From: Odiellus spinosus
Taxonomy: Eukaryota > Arthropoda > Arachnida > Opiliones > Phalangiidae
Assembly (NCBI GenBank): GCA_963920705.1
Contig: OY987225.1
Location: 15,691,492-15,755,491, forward strand
Length of the DNA: 64,000 nucleotides
Reading direction: 5' to 3'
In this document: piece by piece, positions 1 to 12,028 of the stretch
How positions within the stretch are numbered: position 1 is the first letter of the stretch
How the letters are laid out: each line of letters opens with the position of its first letter
Program-made: the position numbers and the translations under genes
The notes under the pieces: model-generated
Told to the model about the DNA's origin: nothing
Seen by the model: the letters and a program-made list of their open reading frames with translations, nothing else
Databases searched by the model: none

Positions 1-65
1 ATCAACAACACTGATAATATTTCAAGAGTATACTCTTTTATCACCTCGGATGGGAGGTGGGTGGG

Positions 66-698
66 CATGGATTAATCAACCCCACAGGGATAATTCACTC
101 TGGTACGATTTGCTATACTAGTACCTGAAGATGTTTGTTTCAAACATGGCTGCCAGACATTTTATCCAGCCCGGGAGCCCCTCAATTTTACCCCCTTACG
201 ATACAAATCCGGAAGTAGATTTTTGAAACGTCGCCATCTCCCGGCAGTTTTGTACATTCAACTTCTCATTTCAGTCAGGATATTTTGTTTACTTTTTAAG
301 TCTATTGGAAATTATTTGTTGTAACATTTCCATATTCATTTTAAGTTATTTATGTTTATAATCTAATTAATATTCTAAATTTAAACAAGTAAATATATTA
401 TATGAAAGATTGAAAGAATCAACTTAAGCCTTGGTCTACTCTACCTAATACCTCGGATGTGTTAGAGAAAAACATTTCCACTCCAGTCTCCACGCCGTAA
501 AAACACGTGTGAGGTTGAACTTGAATAATCAAACCATGAGAGCATCGTCTGCTTTAGAGTTTTTTCCCCTTCAATATTTCACCCCCGTGTATCAGTAGCT
601 AGAAACTTTCGGTGTAGAGACAATTTTTGTCACCAGGGTGCGATTCGAGCAATCATTTTACCAGAGTGAATTGTCCCTATGAGGTTGATTAATCCATG
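66..698. mobile_element. MITE-like element with 39-bp terminal inverted repeats
   Basis: The 39 bases at 66-104 reappear in reverse complement at 660-698 with three mismatches, bounding a 633-bp segment. No reading frame inside looks like a protein. This geometry is that of a non-autonomous DNA transposon. I could not find a convincing target duplication, so the superfamily is open. Confidence 0.6.
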
Positions 699-2262
699 AG
701 GTGGGAGACAAGGGTCACGAGAAAACTGGACTTATATAGTAGGCTTAACCTCGTCACTTTTTAGACGTTTAACTTACGTCATACCCAGTGTGGGGTAGCA
801 TATTTTTGGTGGAGACTTGGAATCTAAAGTCAAATTTTGGGGTGCTCCCTTTTACACCTAGCAATAGTAAAATGACCAGAGGAAACTCGCAGCCTTTATA
901 GGTATTTTTATTTTCCAAAGAGTCAGGCTGCATGCCTTCTTCAAATCAGAATTGATCTGAACCATATTGCAACTTGTCCGAACAAAGGGATGGTAGAAAT
1001 TGAATTAATAAAGAAACCAAGATTGAAAATGAAAAATAAGGTTATTCTTACCAAATATTTTTCATCTCTGGTTTTTCTGAAACTCATGCAGTTTTCATAA
1101 TCCTCCTTCCAACTATCACAGCTTTGAGATTTTCCATGAATAAAATACTGATGAAACCTGGCTTTTATACCTGTATTTAGGTCAAGTATAAATTATTATA
1201 TTTTTAAAGTTCAAGATTAAAAAACGGCGTTACAAAAATTGTGGTAGATAACAGCGAAGTTCTAATTAATTATGGGTCAGAATACGTTTTATGACATTTT
1301 GCTGTACTTCGAGGCATTTAGAAAATATTTATATATTATGACAGGCGTTAAAAAATGAAATATTATGGACTTTTCAATATTATTTAGTTATGTGGTATAA
1401 TCATATAGTTAATGTTTTACACAATGGATTTAATAGGATTAGCCTCTATAGTACTATAAAAAAAGTAAATGGGATGTGCGACGCACCTCCCCCAGTAAGC
1501 CTCTCTTTTTAACAGTAGGGTTGTTTTTTATCTTGCCTACTACTAGGAATAGGATAAAAGGCAAGGCATTCAGCAGAAGATCATCAGTTGCCTGCTTAGT
1601 ATAGAGATAGGATGCCTTGGACATCACAGACTCTCAAGGTGGAAGGTTAGTCTCATTTTCATCAATGATTCGCGATAATCATCATGCTGGAACAACGCAG
1701 CCCTCGCGTGGTCAGGAGTATCCTTGCTTATCTGCCTCCAGTAATAACTTAGTAGCAAAAAAACTGTTTTTTGAAGCATACCTTCTCCCACTTGACAATC
1801 AAATTTTAGCCCCTAGATCCCTTCTGTAAAAGTTTTGTTTAAATCGAAGTTACCACCCATGGCCTAATATCTATCAGTTAGCAATGTATTCAATTTGGTT
1901 CTGTCTCGATAATGGTACAAAAACCCAACTGATTTACCATGACACGAAGTATCGTGGCCACTGTAACATGCCAAGGGATATTTTCTAGTTTTGGAAGGGG
2001 ATGCTTGTTGAGATTGGTATCAAATAAAAAAGTTACTGCTTACTTCGAATGTTCCAATGTTAAATTTTATTCAAATCCAAACAAACTTTTTCCTGATCAC
2101 CTTTTATTTTTAACACTTCTGGTCTTAGACTGATTGATTATTGCCACTAATCCTGTAACTCATTTGCCTCTTCTGTCGATTTTTTTTTTTTTTACTTCTC
2201 TCTACGCCTCATCACACCCCTTGTTGTGGTCACTGGAAACTTCCCAGTTCAGGGTAGTTACA
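699..2262. other. Intergenic, nothing recognised
   Basis: AT-rich sequence with only short, compositionally unremarkable reading frames. I see no protein-family motif, RNA gene or clear inverted repeat here. Confidence 0.5.
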
Positions 2263-2326
2263 CCATGGTAGCTAGAGTGGCTACCCTGCAAGTGGAAAGG
2301 TGTGGGTTGAAATCTCACCCGTGGCT
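2263..2326 (+). repeat. tRNA-like sequence, probable SINE head
   Basis: An A-box-like motif TAGCTAGAGTGG (2269-2280) lies 22 bases before a T-arm that folds as GTGGG, a 7-base loop, then CTCAC (2302-2318). The B box is degenerate. No proper acceptor or anticodon stem forms, so this is better read as a tRNA-derived SINE or tRNA pseudogene than as a working tRNA. Confidence 0.4.
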
Positions 2327-2580
2327 CAAAATATTTTTCGCTGGTGAGCATATAGGAAGTTCATAGAACTTCACCTTTCAAGTGGTCATCCATCCATGTA
2401 TAATTTTGTAACTCTTAAACCACTGTCCTTATGACCAAGTTAAAGAACATTTAAGATTTCAAGTAGCCCATTACAACCACAATTTTTAGAACACAATGAA
2501 TTAAAATATATTATTACTCGTGCAATCATTTAGTTCCTCTTTATACCATTCACAAGGTCTAACCTGTAAAGAAAATAAAA

Positions 2581-2659
2581 TAATCTTTAAAAATTCTTAT
2601 CGTAGGCATTTTTTCACTGGCTAAAGCATCACAAACTATAATTGATAATAATTGGATCC
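2581..2659 (+). repeat. Dispersed repeat, copy 1
   Basis: This 79-base segment recurs in the same orientation at 4587-4665 with only a few substitutions, both ending in GGATCC. Flanks differ, so this is a dispersed repeat rather than a tandem one. No terminal structure was seen. Confidence 0.7.
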
Positions 2660-2671
2660 TTTAATTTAAAA

Positions 2672-2693
2672 ATATATATATATATATATATAT
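2672..2693. repeat. (AT)n microsatellite
   Basis: Eleven uninterrupted AT dinucleotides. Confidence 0.9.
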
Positions 2694-3105
2694 TAGATTT
2701 GGTTATAATTTGTTAAGTATCACCAAAACACAAAATATTTTTGGGCAGGTTTTTTACGCTTGAAAAATTCCGTTATCGCAGGTAGGGTAGGGTCGCCTAT
2801 CTCTGAACGCTTTTTAAGAAATCCGAGATCTCGATTGCTATGGAATTGTTAGCGACGAATTTAAGTATCTAATATCAAGTTTATATATAGTCACGCACCC
2901 GTTACGCTATTTTTCATCATTCCATGACGCGTACTTTTGACACAGACGCGGTTTTAAAGATGGCAGTAGCGGGTTATACTTCTGAACACCCCCTGCTTCT
3001 AAATCTGAACTATCTTATAACCTATACAAAAAAATCCCAATTTGCAAAAGGAATAACCTCGAATTGAGAAATGAGTGTCACCAACGTATTTCTTGGCTGA
3101 AATTA

Positions 3106-3236
3106 GCGCGCTCGAGCCAGTATTTGCGAAGTTATTGGCGAATTAAAAATTAGGCATTGCTTGTGCATAGAAACCAAAGGAATCCTTATTTCAAATGAAA
3201 TCGTCGATAACTTTGCAAATACTGGCTCGAGCGCGC
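3106..3236. repeat. Short hairpin with 30-bp arms
   Basis: Arms 3106-3135 and 3207-3236 are reverse complements with one mismatch, separated by 71 bases. Each arm contains GCGCGCTCGAG, unusually GC-rich for the neighbourhood. It could be the core of a small foldback element. Function unknown. Confidence 0.65.
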
Positions 3237-3907
3237 AAATTCTGCCATTTAATTTAATTCCTCAGTAAATTTGGCCAATAAATCCATTGGTGGCACTATT
3301 TTTTTCGATTCGAGTGGCAGAAGTGGTTCCTTTACCAAATTTTGGGAGTTTCTCATATATATTAACGGGTGTTCCCAAGTTTGATTTCGCATCGTTCTGA
3401 ATTAGAAATTCTTGGACATATTTTAAATTACGTTTTCGCGAAGAGTTTGTGGCCAGATTCTTGATTGGAGAAGTTTATTTTGTAGCGGGAAACTCAAACT
3501 TTACGACCAAATCGAATGCGTAAGCCCACGATTTTTCCGAAATTCGTAAACCTTATTTCCTGGACCGTAAAGGGAAACATTCCCTTAAAAACGGTCTAAA
3601 TAATTAGGGTCGTATCTTTTTCGGGTCTTTTCCTAGAGTGTTGAAGTTGTGTTCCGCGAATAGCCCCATTCCTAATCTACAAAATGAGCCCTTCCATCTT
3701 TAAATAGACCCAACCAAAGATAAGTTATACATTTTTGAATGAAAGTGTTCAGAAATAGAAGCGTTCAGATTTAGGAGGAAGGACCATAGTGGCATTGAAG
3801 TAGCAATAAGGATTGCAATCTTACGAGGAATATTCTCGCTGTTTCTCGATCTTTCGAAACGTACGGTCTTGTTTAGGTCGGTGTAGATTCTGTCTGTATT
3901 TTAAAAT

Positions 3908-4040
3908 ACTTTATTTTATTTTAAATACTTTATCGTTGGAGTATTTAGTATTTTATTTTAAATACTTTATCGTTGAAGTATTTAGTATTTTATTTTAAAT
4001 ACTTTATCGTCGGAGTATTTAGTATTTTATTTTAAATACC
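3908..4040. repeat. 37-bp tandem repeat, about 3.5 copies
   Basis: The motif TATCGTTGGAGTATTTAGT recurs at 3931, 3968 and 4005, giving a 37-base period, with single-base differences between copies. It is AT-rich and non-coding. Confidence 0.85.
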
Positions 4041-4070
4041 GAAAGTGAAGCATTTTACCCAACACTGGGT

Positions 4071-4395
4071 GTATGATGTACCTGAGAGAGAGGGAGGATA
4101 GACCATAAGGATACTACCCTTACCAAAAAAAGTTAGTCTTAAGAGGTCTTGGGAAAGTCTTTCGGGCGTTTTATGTAGTCTTAAGAGGTCTTGGGGAAGT
4201 CTTCCATTACGTCAAGAAGTCTTGGGGAGGTCTTAAAGACTTCACCAAGACTTTTGTAGGGTTCTTGAAGACCTCTTCAGATCAGACTAACTTTTTTCCA
4301 TAAGGGTAAGTCAAGGCGTATCAGTAACAGAAAGTGATATTCTCTTTAAAATTAAGACGTGCCACTCTGAATAACATATTTTAAAATATTTAAAG
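4071..4395 (+). repeat. Dispersed repeat copy carrying a MITE
   Basis: Bases 4071-4112 and 4317-4395 match, in reverse complement, the two halves of the region 6161-6735. This copy contains a 190-bp MITE at 4117-4306 that the partner lacks. The partner contains a different insertion at 6255-6713. Each copy therefore serves as an empty-site reference for the other. Confidence 0.7.
4117..4306. mobile_element. 190-bp MITE with 23-bp terminal repeats
   Basis: Ends 4117-4139 and 4284-4306 are imperfect inverted repeats sharing an outer CCCTTA and an inner AAAAAAGTTAGTCT. Between them a motif like AAGAGGTCTTGGGGAAGTCTT, itself quasi-palindromic, repeats several times. It interrupts a repeat whose other copy (6161-6735, opposite strand) is continuous here. 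Confidence 0.7.
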
Positions 4396-6160
4396 CAACT
4401 GGCGGCTTTGCCGCTTTGGAGGAACCCCGGTGAAAATCTCTTCCCTGATGCACGCCAAATATGCCAATGGGACCCACATACACTTATAAATCCCTCCCTC
4501 CTGCCTTTGGTAAGGTAAATTAATTGCGTAACAGAAAATGGGGGATTTAGGAGATACTCTAGAGTTGCCAGTTGCTTTAAAGAAAATAATCTTTGAAAAT
4601 TCTTATTGTAGGAATTTTTTCACTCGCTAAAGCATCACAAACTATAATTTATAATAATTGGATCCGGGGAGGGGGAGTTTCGAAAGGAAGTGAAAAACGG
4701 ATAGCAACAAAGTTTCGCTGTTAAATCTAAGGATTGAGACCGCTTTACTCAATTTTTATCCACCCAAACATTTTCCTACGCTCTCTTCCAGACTATTTCC
4801 GTTGTTGTTATTTGAAAACGTGAAAGACAGACCGGAGTACAGCGAGTTATGAAGATCACTGCAATGTTAGTATCTTAGTGGCGTAATCTTGTTGTTCCTG
4901 AGTTTTAATGTTGCTTTAGCATAGACTCTTTGACATTTCCCATTTATTTAGATAATTTAGGATTATCCTCCATAACAAATCGGAGCATTTTATTATTCAC
5001 TATAGTGAAGAATCATGTGGTGCGCAGTGTATATAATATATATTTGAAGGGTTTAATCACTACATGCCTCAAAATAGACCCATAAAATAAATGCCCATAG
5101 TATACTGAATTTTGGCAATGAAAGGAGGAAAATTTCATGGAGCAGCCTCACCATCTACACATTTCTTCCCATTTTTGTGCAAACAAAATAAGTTCCAGCA
5201 CTATCATAATGTTCTGGAACCTATACTTAGTGTTTGCATTGACTACCTATGCACCTTAAATTGCGTAAAACCCACATATCTTTTCCCATTATGCAAACTA
5301 GGAAAGCAAGTGTGTAAAAATTAATAGGTGTTGGGTGACCCAAAAGGGAAGAAAGATCCAGAGTGGTTGGATAACGAACTCACTCAGGAGGCAGTAACTT
5401 GGTTCAAGGAGAGAAGAGGGCCGAGGCTAGACAGTTCGAAGCTGGGGGACAGAAAAATGGGACAGCACCTGTCGTAGAGTAAGAAAGGGGCCTTGGAATG
5501 GTATCTGGAGTGGAAGTTCAGGAATCGCAACATTTCTAGGTTTATAGATATGTTCTTAAAGAATACGCTTTGCCCAATTACATTTACTATGGCGAGAAAA
5601 TCATGGATTGTTCCTGGAGGAAACAGAGCCAATCCAAAGAAGCATTTTACATTAGAAATTAATTTAAAATATCAAGAATGATGTCAAACTTGACGCGGTC
5701 AAACCTTCTGACAGGTCAAGAAAGTCAATGGCTACAACCTTTCCTTATTCAAAGTTACATTATTATTATTATTTTTTTTTTTTTTGAAACTGAACCTGAT
5801 TTCTTTAGGGAAGGATATAATAGGGACTACCCTGTTTCCTTATGCACTACCATAACGCTACAGAAACCATAGCAGAGGGCATTTCGATAGGAAGCTGTAA
5901 CCTATATAATTGAGGGGGAAGCTATAAAACAGCGTCTTAATGCATGAGTCTGAGTCCTGTACAGTTTCTTAAGTGATATTAAATCGTGCTTTTTACAATA
6001 TTAACTTGAGGAATCATTAATTAGGGAGATAATTTACTTGGTTCGTCACAAGAAAGTTACGATACAGTATGGCCAGATCATTCAAAGTTGGACTTGAACT
6101 AGGGAAACCTCTTGAAATATAATCCAAAAGTACTGAACAGTAATACGATAATTATTGTTT
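4396..6160. other. Intergenic, nothing recognised apart from repeat copy
   Basis: Contains the dispersed repeat at 4587-4665 and, near 5760-5785, a short ATT run plus a T homopolymer. Short open frames around 5100-5870 show no family motif, conserved composition or splice structure that I recognise. Confidence 0.45.
4587..4665 (+). repeat. Dispersed repeat, copy 2
   Basis: Direct partner of the segment at 2581-2659, about 90% identical by eye. It is followed immediately by a short G-rich run that is absent from the first copy. Confidence 0.7.
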
Positions 6161-6735
6161 AAATATTTTAAAATATGTTATTCAGAGTATAGCACAACCT
6201 TATTTTAAAGAGGTTACTGATATGCCTTATGGCCTATCCCCCCTCTCTCTCAGGTAGACTCCGACGCCGCCGATTACACGCCGGCGCGCCGTTTAACTTT
6301 GCAATATTTTTGACGCCGCCGCCGATATGTAATATTTTCGGTGCGCCGCCGCGCCGTCGACGCCGTTTAATTCTTGGCGCACCATGATCCGTAAGACTCA
6401 AAAGTCGAGCGTGACTCTGCCAAAACGGTCAGCAGCTGTCGAATGGCCATTGCCAAGCAGTGCAGGCACGGTGAGAGACCGTTGGTCCGTGGGAAACCAC
6501 GAAAGTAAAAGTAAAATTTCTGCCCAGGCTCGTTCACGGGAGAGCTGAAAGACGCGACATGGCAGTCGGGAGCTGACCACGTGACGTCATACACCGATAA
6601 TGGTTTACGCCGCCCCTAAGGAAAAAACTCGAAGCGCCGCGGCGCGCCGCCGCCGAAACTAAAAAAACACCTTCACGCCGCCGCCAGTTTTTTTTCCGCG
6701 GCGTCGGAGTCTACTCTCAGGTACATCATACACCA
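6161..6735 (-). repeat. Dispersed repeat copy interrupted by a hAT-type MITE
   Basis: Reverse complement of the repeat at 4071-4395. Sequence up to 6254 and from 6722 onward is contiguous in the partner, which shows that 6255-6714 is a later insertion. Confidence 0.7.
6255..6713. mobile_element. hAT-type MITE with 8-bp target duplication
   Basis: The element starts TAGACTCCGACGCCGC and ends with its exact reverse complement. CTCTCAGG is present once on each side (6247-6254 and 6714-6721). The related locus at 4071-4093 (other strand) has this octamer only once, so the insertion is confirmed by an empty site. An 8-bp duplication and a TAG-starting TIR fit the hAT superfamily. The inside is GC-rich with repeated CGCCGCCG motifs and has no transposase. 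A diverged relative lies near 17150-17410 on the other strand. Confidence 0.85.
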
Positions 6736-6901
6736 CGTAATCAAACCTCTTTATAAAAGCGTGAAAGACTAAGTTGCACTCATAATTAGATAGTAGGATT
6801 AAACTAACTGTAGAGACGGAAGGGGCTGCCATGCATCTTTCTAATTACGTTAACCTTTGTTCTGAATTAAAACGGTTGCCATTTGTGAATGGGCCTATCA
6901 T

Positions 6902-8496
6902 GAAAGGACCTAGCCGGATAAGGTAGTGAAAACTGTCTTTGAACGAATCGAAATGAAAAAATTGTCCCATAATCAGCATGACAAATGGTGGGTATGTGTA
7001 TATTTTCAGCTTTAAAGATGCGCCCAAAACCTCCCAAACATTTTTTTGGGTTTTTTGATTTTTTGGCGATATCTGGGCCAAATTATCACCAAATCAAATA
7101 TTTTTTAAATTAAAGGTCTCTTGAAGCCCTGCAAGGTGGTATTTTTTTTAAAAAATTCATGATCAAAAACTAATTTTTACAAGCGTTTTCAAATTTGAAA
7201 ATTTATTACAAAAAAAAAGAATGGTTGTCTCAAACAAAAAAATTTAATGTGTATTTTGGGTCAAAGTTGATTCCTGAATTTTTTCTGGTTTTTCAAAATT
7301 GGTGGAACTATGTGAAATAAATTCAAAATCACATTTCCAGCCATATTTTAAATACGAGACGAGCATACATCTTTATCATTTATTCATAGAAAGGTGGGTT
7401 TTAACGCACCAAACTTTTTCATCACGTGCGCCACTTACATTATTTATACTAAAGTGATTAAGTTTATTATTTTAAAAAAATTGAATTAAAATATCGAAAT
7501 AAAAATAACTCTATAAAGTTCAGAAATCAAGGCGCCAATAGCCAATTTCGTCACTTTAAAGGGTGCAACTTATCTAATTTAATCATATATTGTGAAAAGA
7601 AATCACAAACGTAAGCTTATTGTACAAGAATACCATAGGTCGGTACCGAAATGGTATTTGGTTGGATAATAACTATTAAAAAATATTATTTTAAAAAAAT
7701 ATGTTTAAAAGTTAACAAATTTTTGAATTTAGTTTTTTACATGTACTATACTTCAAATGTTGATATATACAAATATATAGCATAAAAAATGTGCATTTTA
7801 GAGTTGCCAATAAGCATGGTAGAAACAAAAAGTTAGTAAACAAAGGGCACAATTTTAGAATACCGTTATAAACAAGTAAAATAACTTTTTGCTTTTCAAA
7901 AAATATTTGATACGCAAAATCAATACGAACTTAAGGTTTTTACGCTTCGATAATGCGCATTATATCAACAAACATATGTATGTGCGTACGTCCATAACTT
8001 TTTCCAGAATGTTCAAGAATATAGCAAAAAAGTCCGGAGAGGTCTAGAAAATTCTGGAAAGTGCTTGAAAGGTCTAGAAAGGTCTGGAAATAAGTTTTTT
8101 TATTTGTTTATTATGATATTCTAAAATTATGAGCTCTACTAATTTTTTTTCATAATCAGCTCTATCGCACATTTTATATATATATATAAAACTATATATA
8201 GTTTTTATATATCAACGTTTGATGTATAGTACATGTTTAAATTAAATTCAAAAAGTTGTTAACTTAGTCACTTTAGTAAAAAGAAGCTAAGTGGAGAGCT
8301 CGATGAAAAATTTGGCGCGTGAAAACCTGCCTTTCTATGAATAAATGATAAAGATGAATGCCTGTCTCGCATTTAAAATATGGCCGAAAATGAGATTTTT
8401 AATTTTTTTGACATTGTTCCACCAATTTTAAAAATATGTAAAAATTCAGGGATCAACTTTGACCCCAAATACACATTATATATTTTTTCAAGGTAA

Positions 8497-8531
<35 letters not shown>

Positions 8532-8685
8532 AAATTTTCAAAATTGAAAATTATTACAAAAAATTGGCTTTTGAACACGAATTTTTTTAAAAAATACCAC
8601 CTTGTAGGGCTTCAAGAGACCTTTAATTTAAAAAAATATACATATTAGATTTGGCGATAAGTTCGCCAAGATATCACCAAAAAAC

Positions 8686-8716
<31 letters not shown>

Positions 8717-8915
8717 CCAAATTTTTTTTGGGAAGTTTTGGGAGCGTTTTTTGAGCTGAAAATTTACATATAACCACCATTTGTTATGCTGATTATGAGA
8801 CTATTTTTTAAAATAGTCATTGCTGATTTAAAATTTCATGCTGATTATGAGACTATTTTTTCGTCTCAATTCGTTCAAAGGCAATTTTCACTATCTTATC
8901 CGGCTAGGCCCTTTC
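6902..8915. mobile_element. Long-inverted-repeat (foldback-like) element
   Basis: The sequence from GAAAGGACCTAGCCGGATAA at 6902 inward is mirrored by the region ending at 8915. Arms are roughly 700-870 bp (to about 7770 and from about 8200), separated by about 400 bp. Similarity along the arms is high but broken by length differences, mainly A and T homopolymers at 8502-8527 and 8686-8713 that the left arm lacks. No protein-coding frame is evident. Transcription through it would give a very long hairpin RNA. Confidence 0.75.
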
Positions 8916-9419
8916 TGAATAAGTCTCAGCTAGTGTTCCAAAAAATCAATTATTTTTACTAAATCTCACCTCAGGCTCGAGCTTAAGGTAGAACGTTTAC
9001 AGCGAACTTATTTACAAAATATAATATACAGGGTGGAAAAGATCAGACCAACACCTACCTTTGTGGACGTCCCCAAATAATGCCGTCGGATGACGTCACT
9101 ATACTATAATGTAGACCTCGTATACAGGGTGTAAGTAAATAAGTGCAATTGTAACCAAATGTGATTTTTCTATGTGTTTAATAAGGCTAGAAACATAGCA
9201 GTTGCACAGATCAAGCGTAGATAACTTAACTCTGAGACAATTTATTTAACAACTTTAATAATAAAATAATAATTGAATTGAATTGAAACGCCAAAGTTGA
9301 ATCTGTATGGTAAGTAAATCAGCCTAAATGTTCAATGTGTCTGCCATCGTGGTGTAGGCACTCTTAGAGGCGACTTTCCAGTTCTTGCAATGCATTTGTA
9401 ATCATTTGAGGAGTGATAC

Positions 9420-10376
9420 CATTGATTGCGGCTCGAATACGGTCCTTTAAGTCTTCTGGATCCATCGGTTCTGTTTCATAAAGGACGCCCTTAACATACC
9501 CCACAGGAAGAAATCAAGCGGGGTAAGGTCATGAGACCGTGCTGACAACGGAATTGGTCCACCTCTACCTATCCAACGGTTGGGAAAGTTGTCGTCCAGC
9601 CAATGACGAACATTGACCGCCCAATGTGGTGGGGCTCCATCCTGTTGAAACCACATGTTGCGAACCACTGCTAACGGCAAAGCGTCTATCGCGTCACTAA
9701 ACTCGTGACGCAAGAAGTCAAAGTACAGTTCTCCAGCATTCGCATCGAAGTAAAAGGGACCGATAATTCGGTTCCCAAGAATGCCAACCCAGACATTTAC
9801 CTTCCATCGAATTTGATGGTAATGGTTACGTAATAATTAGGGATTCTGATGGGTCCAGTAATGCATGTTTACCGTACCATCCCTAAGAGATGTAGCCTCG
9901 TCCGAAAACAGCATCTTTTGCAAAAATAGTTGATTGGGTGAAATTAGGTCACGCATGGTAAGATAAAGGTCTTGCCGTCTTAGGTAATCGTCATCTGTTA
10001 AGGCTTGATGGAGGTGGATATGATAGGGCCGGTAGTGGTGGCGATGTAAAATGGCAAGAACAGTAGCATGGCTTAGTCGAACCTCGCGTGCAACCGATCT
10101 ACTACTGGTATGAGGATTGGCTTCAAAACGGGCTACAATATCCACTTCTCAGTCTTCATTACTGACTACACGGTCTCGCCTACGCTCACGGTCCTGCACG
10201 ACGAATCCACCGAACTCCAGAAGGTTGTCTCTTATGTCGGTGATAGTGCTTTGAACCGGATGGCGTCGATGGGGGAAGCGTTGTGCATAAAGCAGTGGCG
10301 TTCTACGTACGTTACCTTGACATTCTCCCAACATAAACCTTACGTCCAATTTTTCCTGGTTGGAATAGGCTGGCAT
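9420..10376 (-). pseudogene. Tc1/mariner-superfamily transposase, left copy, broken
   Basis: Three minus-strand fragments in order encode an N-terminal segment starting MPAYSNQEK (10376-10149), then a helix-turn-helix and first catalytic part with FSDEAT (10145-9837), then the region with QDGAPPH and SHDLTPLDFFLWG (9713-9447). These are the landmarks of a DDE/D transposase of the IS630/Tc1/mariner group, with the N-terminal type common in arthropod genomes. The enzyme would cut and join transposon ends at TA. Frame changes near 10147 and between 9837 and 9713 break it, and the usual SPDL near the third acidic residue reads SHDL here. I judge it inactive. Confidence 0.8.
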
Positions 10377-10478
10377 TCGACTACAACACTGGTCTTACTA
10401 CGGTAAGACGAACTTAAAAGGTACCTTAACGTTCGATTAAACAATGTTCTTTTTTCTCTGATGTTTAATTTCCAGGGT

Positions 10479-10790
10479 GAATGTCAAGGTAACGAACGTC
10501 GAGCGGCACTGCTTTATGCACAACGCTTCCCCCATCGACGCCATCCGGTTAGAAGCACTTTCACCGACATAAGAGACAACCTTCTGGAGTTCGGTGGGTT
10601 CGTCTTGCAGGACCGTGAACGTAGGCGAGACCGTGTAGTCGGTAATGAAGACCGAGAAGTGGATATTGTAGCCCGTTTTGAAGCCAATCCTCATACCAGT
10701 AGTAGATCGGTCGCACACGAGGTTGGACTAAGCCACGCTACAGTTCTTGCCATTTTACATCGCCACCACTACCGGCCCTATCATATCCAC
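10479..10790 (+). pseudogene. Tc1/mariner transposase, right copy, 5' part
   Basis: Translates as GECQGNERRAALLYAQRFP and onward to HRHHYRPYHIH, about 90% identical to the left copy's N-terminal half. It stops abruptly at CCAC (10787-10790), where a 3.4-kb insertion begins. The first 16 residues seen in the left copy are missing. A pyrimidine-rich tract ending TTTCCAG sits just upstream and could be a splice acceptor. The 3' half resumes at 14237. Confidence 0.8.
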
Positions 10791-11448
10791 TATAGCGTCT
10801 TCCGGCTACAATTTCTTTACCTTTCTATTCCTTTCCTTTTTCCTTACTTCTGGGGACGTCTGTTAATTAACGGCTCCTATCATTACAACCTCTTTATACT
10901 TTTAACTAACGTTCTTGTCTAGGGATCTGAAAACGCTTATCTATAGGCTTAGAATTATAAGAAGACCATGGTTATTGGGTTTTGCCAATTAATTCATTTT
11001 AATTATTATCATTATCGTTCCTCCTATATTTAACCTCTACCAGTTGCCATTCTTAATTGTGTATATTTACAAAACTTAAACTTAATAAAACGTTACATGT
11101 TCAGCAAGGCTCGTGGCATCTCTTTAGTACCGATCGCGCACATTTGCGTCACGACGCGATCTTATTCTTTTCAGTATGTCATATACCGTTCGCGTATTTT
11201 CAGTCTCGGCTACTTCACGCTATACTAGTCTTTCGACTCGCCTAAGTCCGCGCGACTTCAACTCGTCAAGTTATTTCTAAACACATTCGTCAGGATATCT
11301 CGTAAGGTCTAGTCATGCCGGACTCTCAAGTTCAACTCTCTTTTTCATCTCTCCTCATATTCAAACTTTTTAATTCTAGCGGCGTTACTTTCGCCCACCA
11401 ATCAGGTTAGGGTCAGCTAGAGACGAGTCGGGCCCACCATTTTAAAGA

Positions 11449-11662
11449 CCCGACCCGGCCCGACCCGACCCGAAAAAAAAATTCTAAAAAAAAACCCGAC
11501 CCGGCCCGACCCGACCCGAAAAAAAAATTCTAAAAAAAAACCCGACCCGGCCCGACCCGAAAAATTTAAAAAAATAAAAAACCCGACCCGGCCCGACCCG
11601 AAATTATTTTTTGTAAAAAAAACCCGACCCGAAAAAAAAACCCGACCCGGCCCGACCCGAAA
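11449..11662. repeat. CCCGACCCGG subterminal array, left
   Basis: Repeats of CCCGACCCGGCCCGACCCGA alternate with A-rich spacers. The complementary strand has many GGG runs one to three bases apart, so G-quadruplex formation is plausible. Apparent open frames rich in Gly, Ser, Arg and Val over it are composition artefacts. Confidence 0.85.
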
Positions 11663-12028
11663 AAGGACGCGCATTAGAAAATATATTAACAGCCAAGAGC
11701 CAAGCGCGAAAAAAGGGGGAATAGACGAATTCGAAATTGAAGAGGAACTTGCAGGGGCAGCCTCCATTGCAGTACACTCTTTACGCGCCGATCTCTTAAG
11801 AGATGTCAGTATTGTAGTTCCCATTCTGATCCTATTCTGATTGGCTACGCTATGACGAGAGAGACAAACTAGGCGATCGATAATTCCTACCCTCTACGCG
11901 TTTCCCATAGCAGCGGGTGTAATGCGTGGATAGGTACGAGAGCGAGAGATAGTGAGGGACAGGCGCGCCATCTATTGCGATAATTTATCATTATATTTAT
12001 ACTAAAAATGGCGTAGCCCCTAGAAGCG

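Noticed and set aside
2263..2326. Functional tRNA gene (also considered at 18590-18656)
   Set aside because: Acceptor and anticodon stems do not form and the B boxes deviate, so they are listed only as tRNA-like repeats.
10110..10406. 98-codon plus-strand frame over the left mariner transposase
   Set aside because: It is the antisense of the minus-strand transposase, which has the recognisable motifs.
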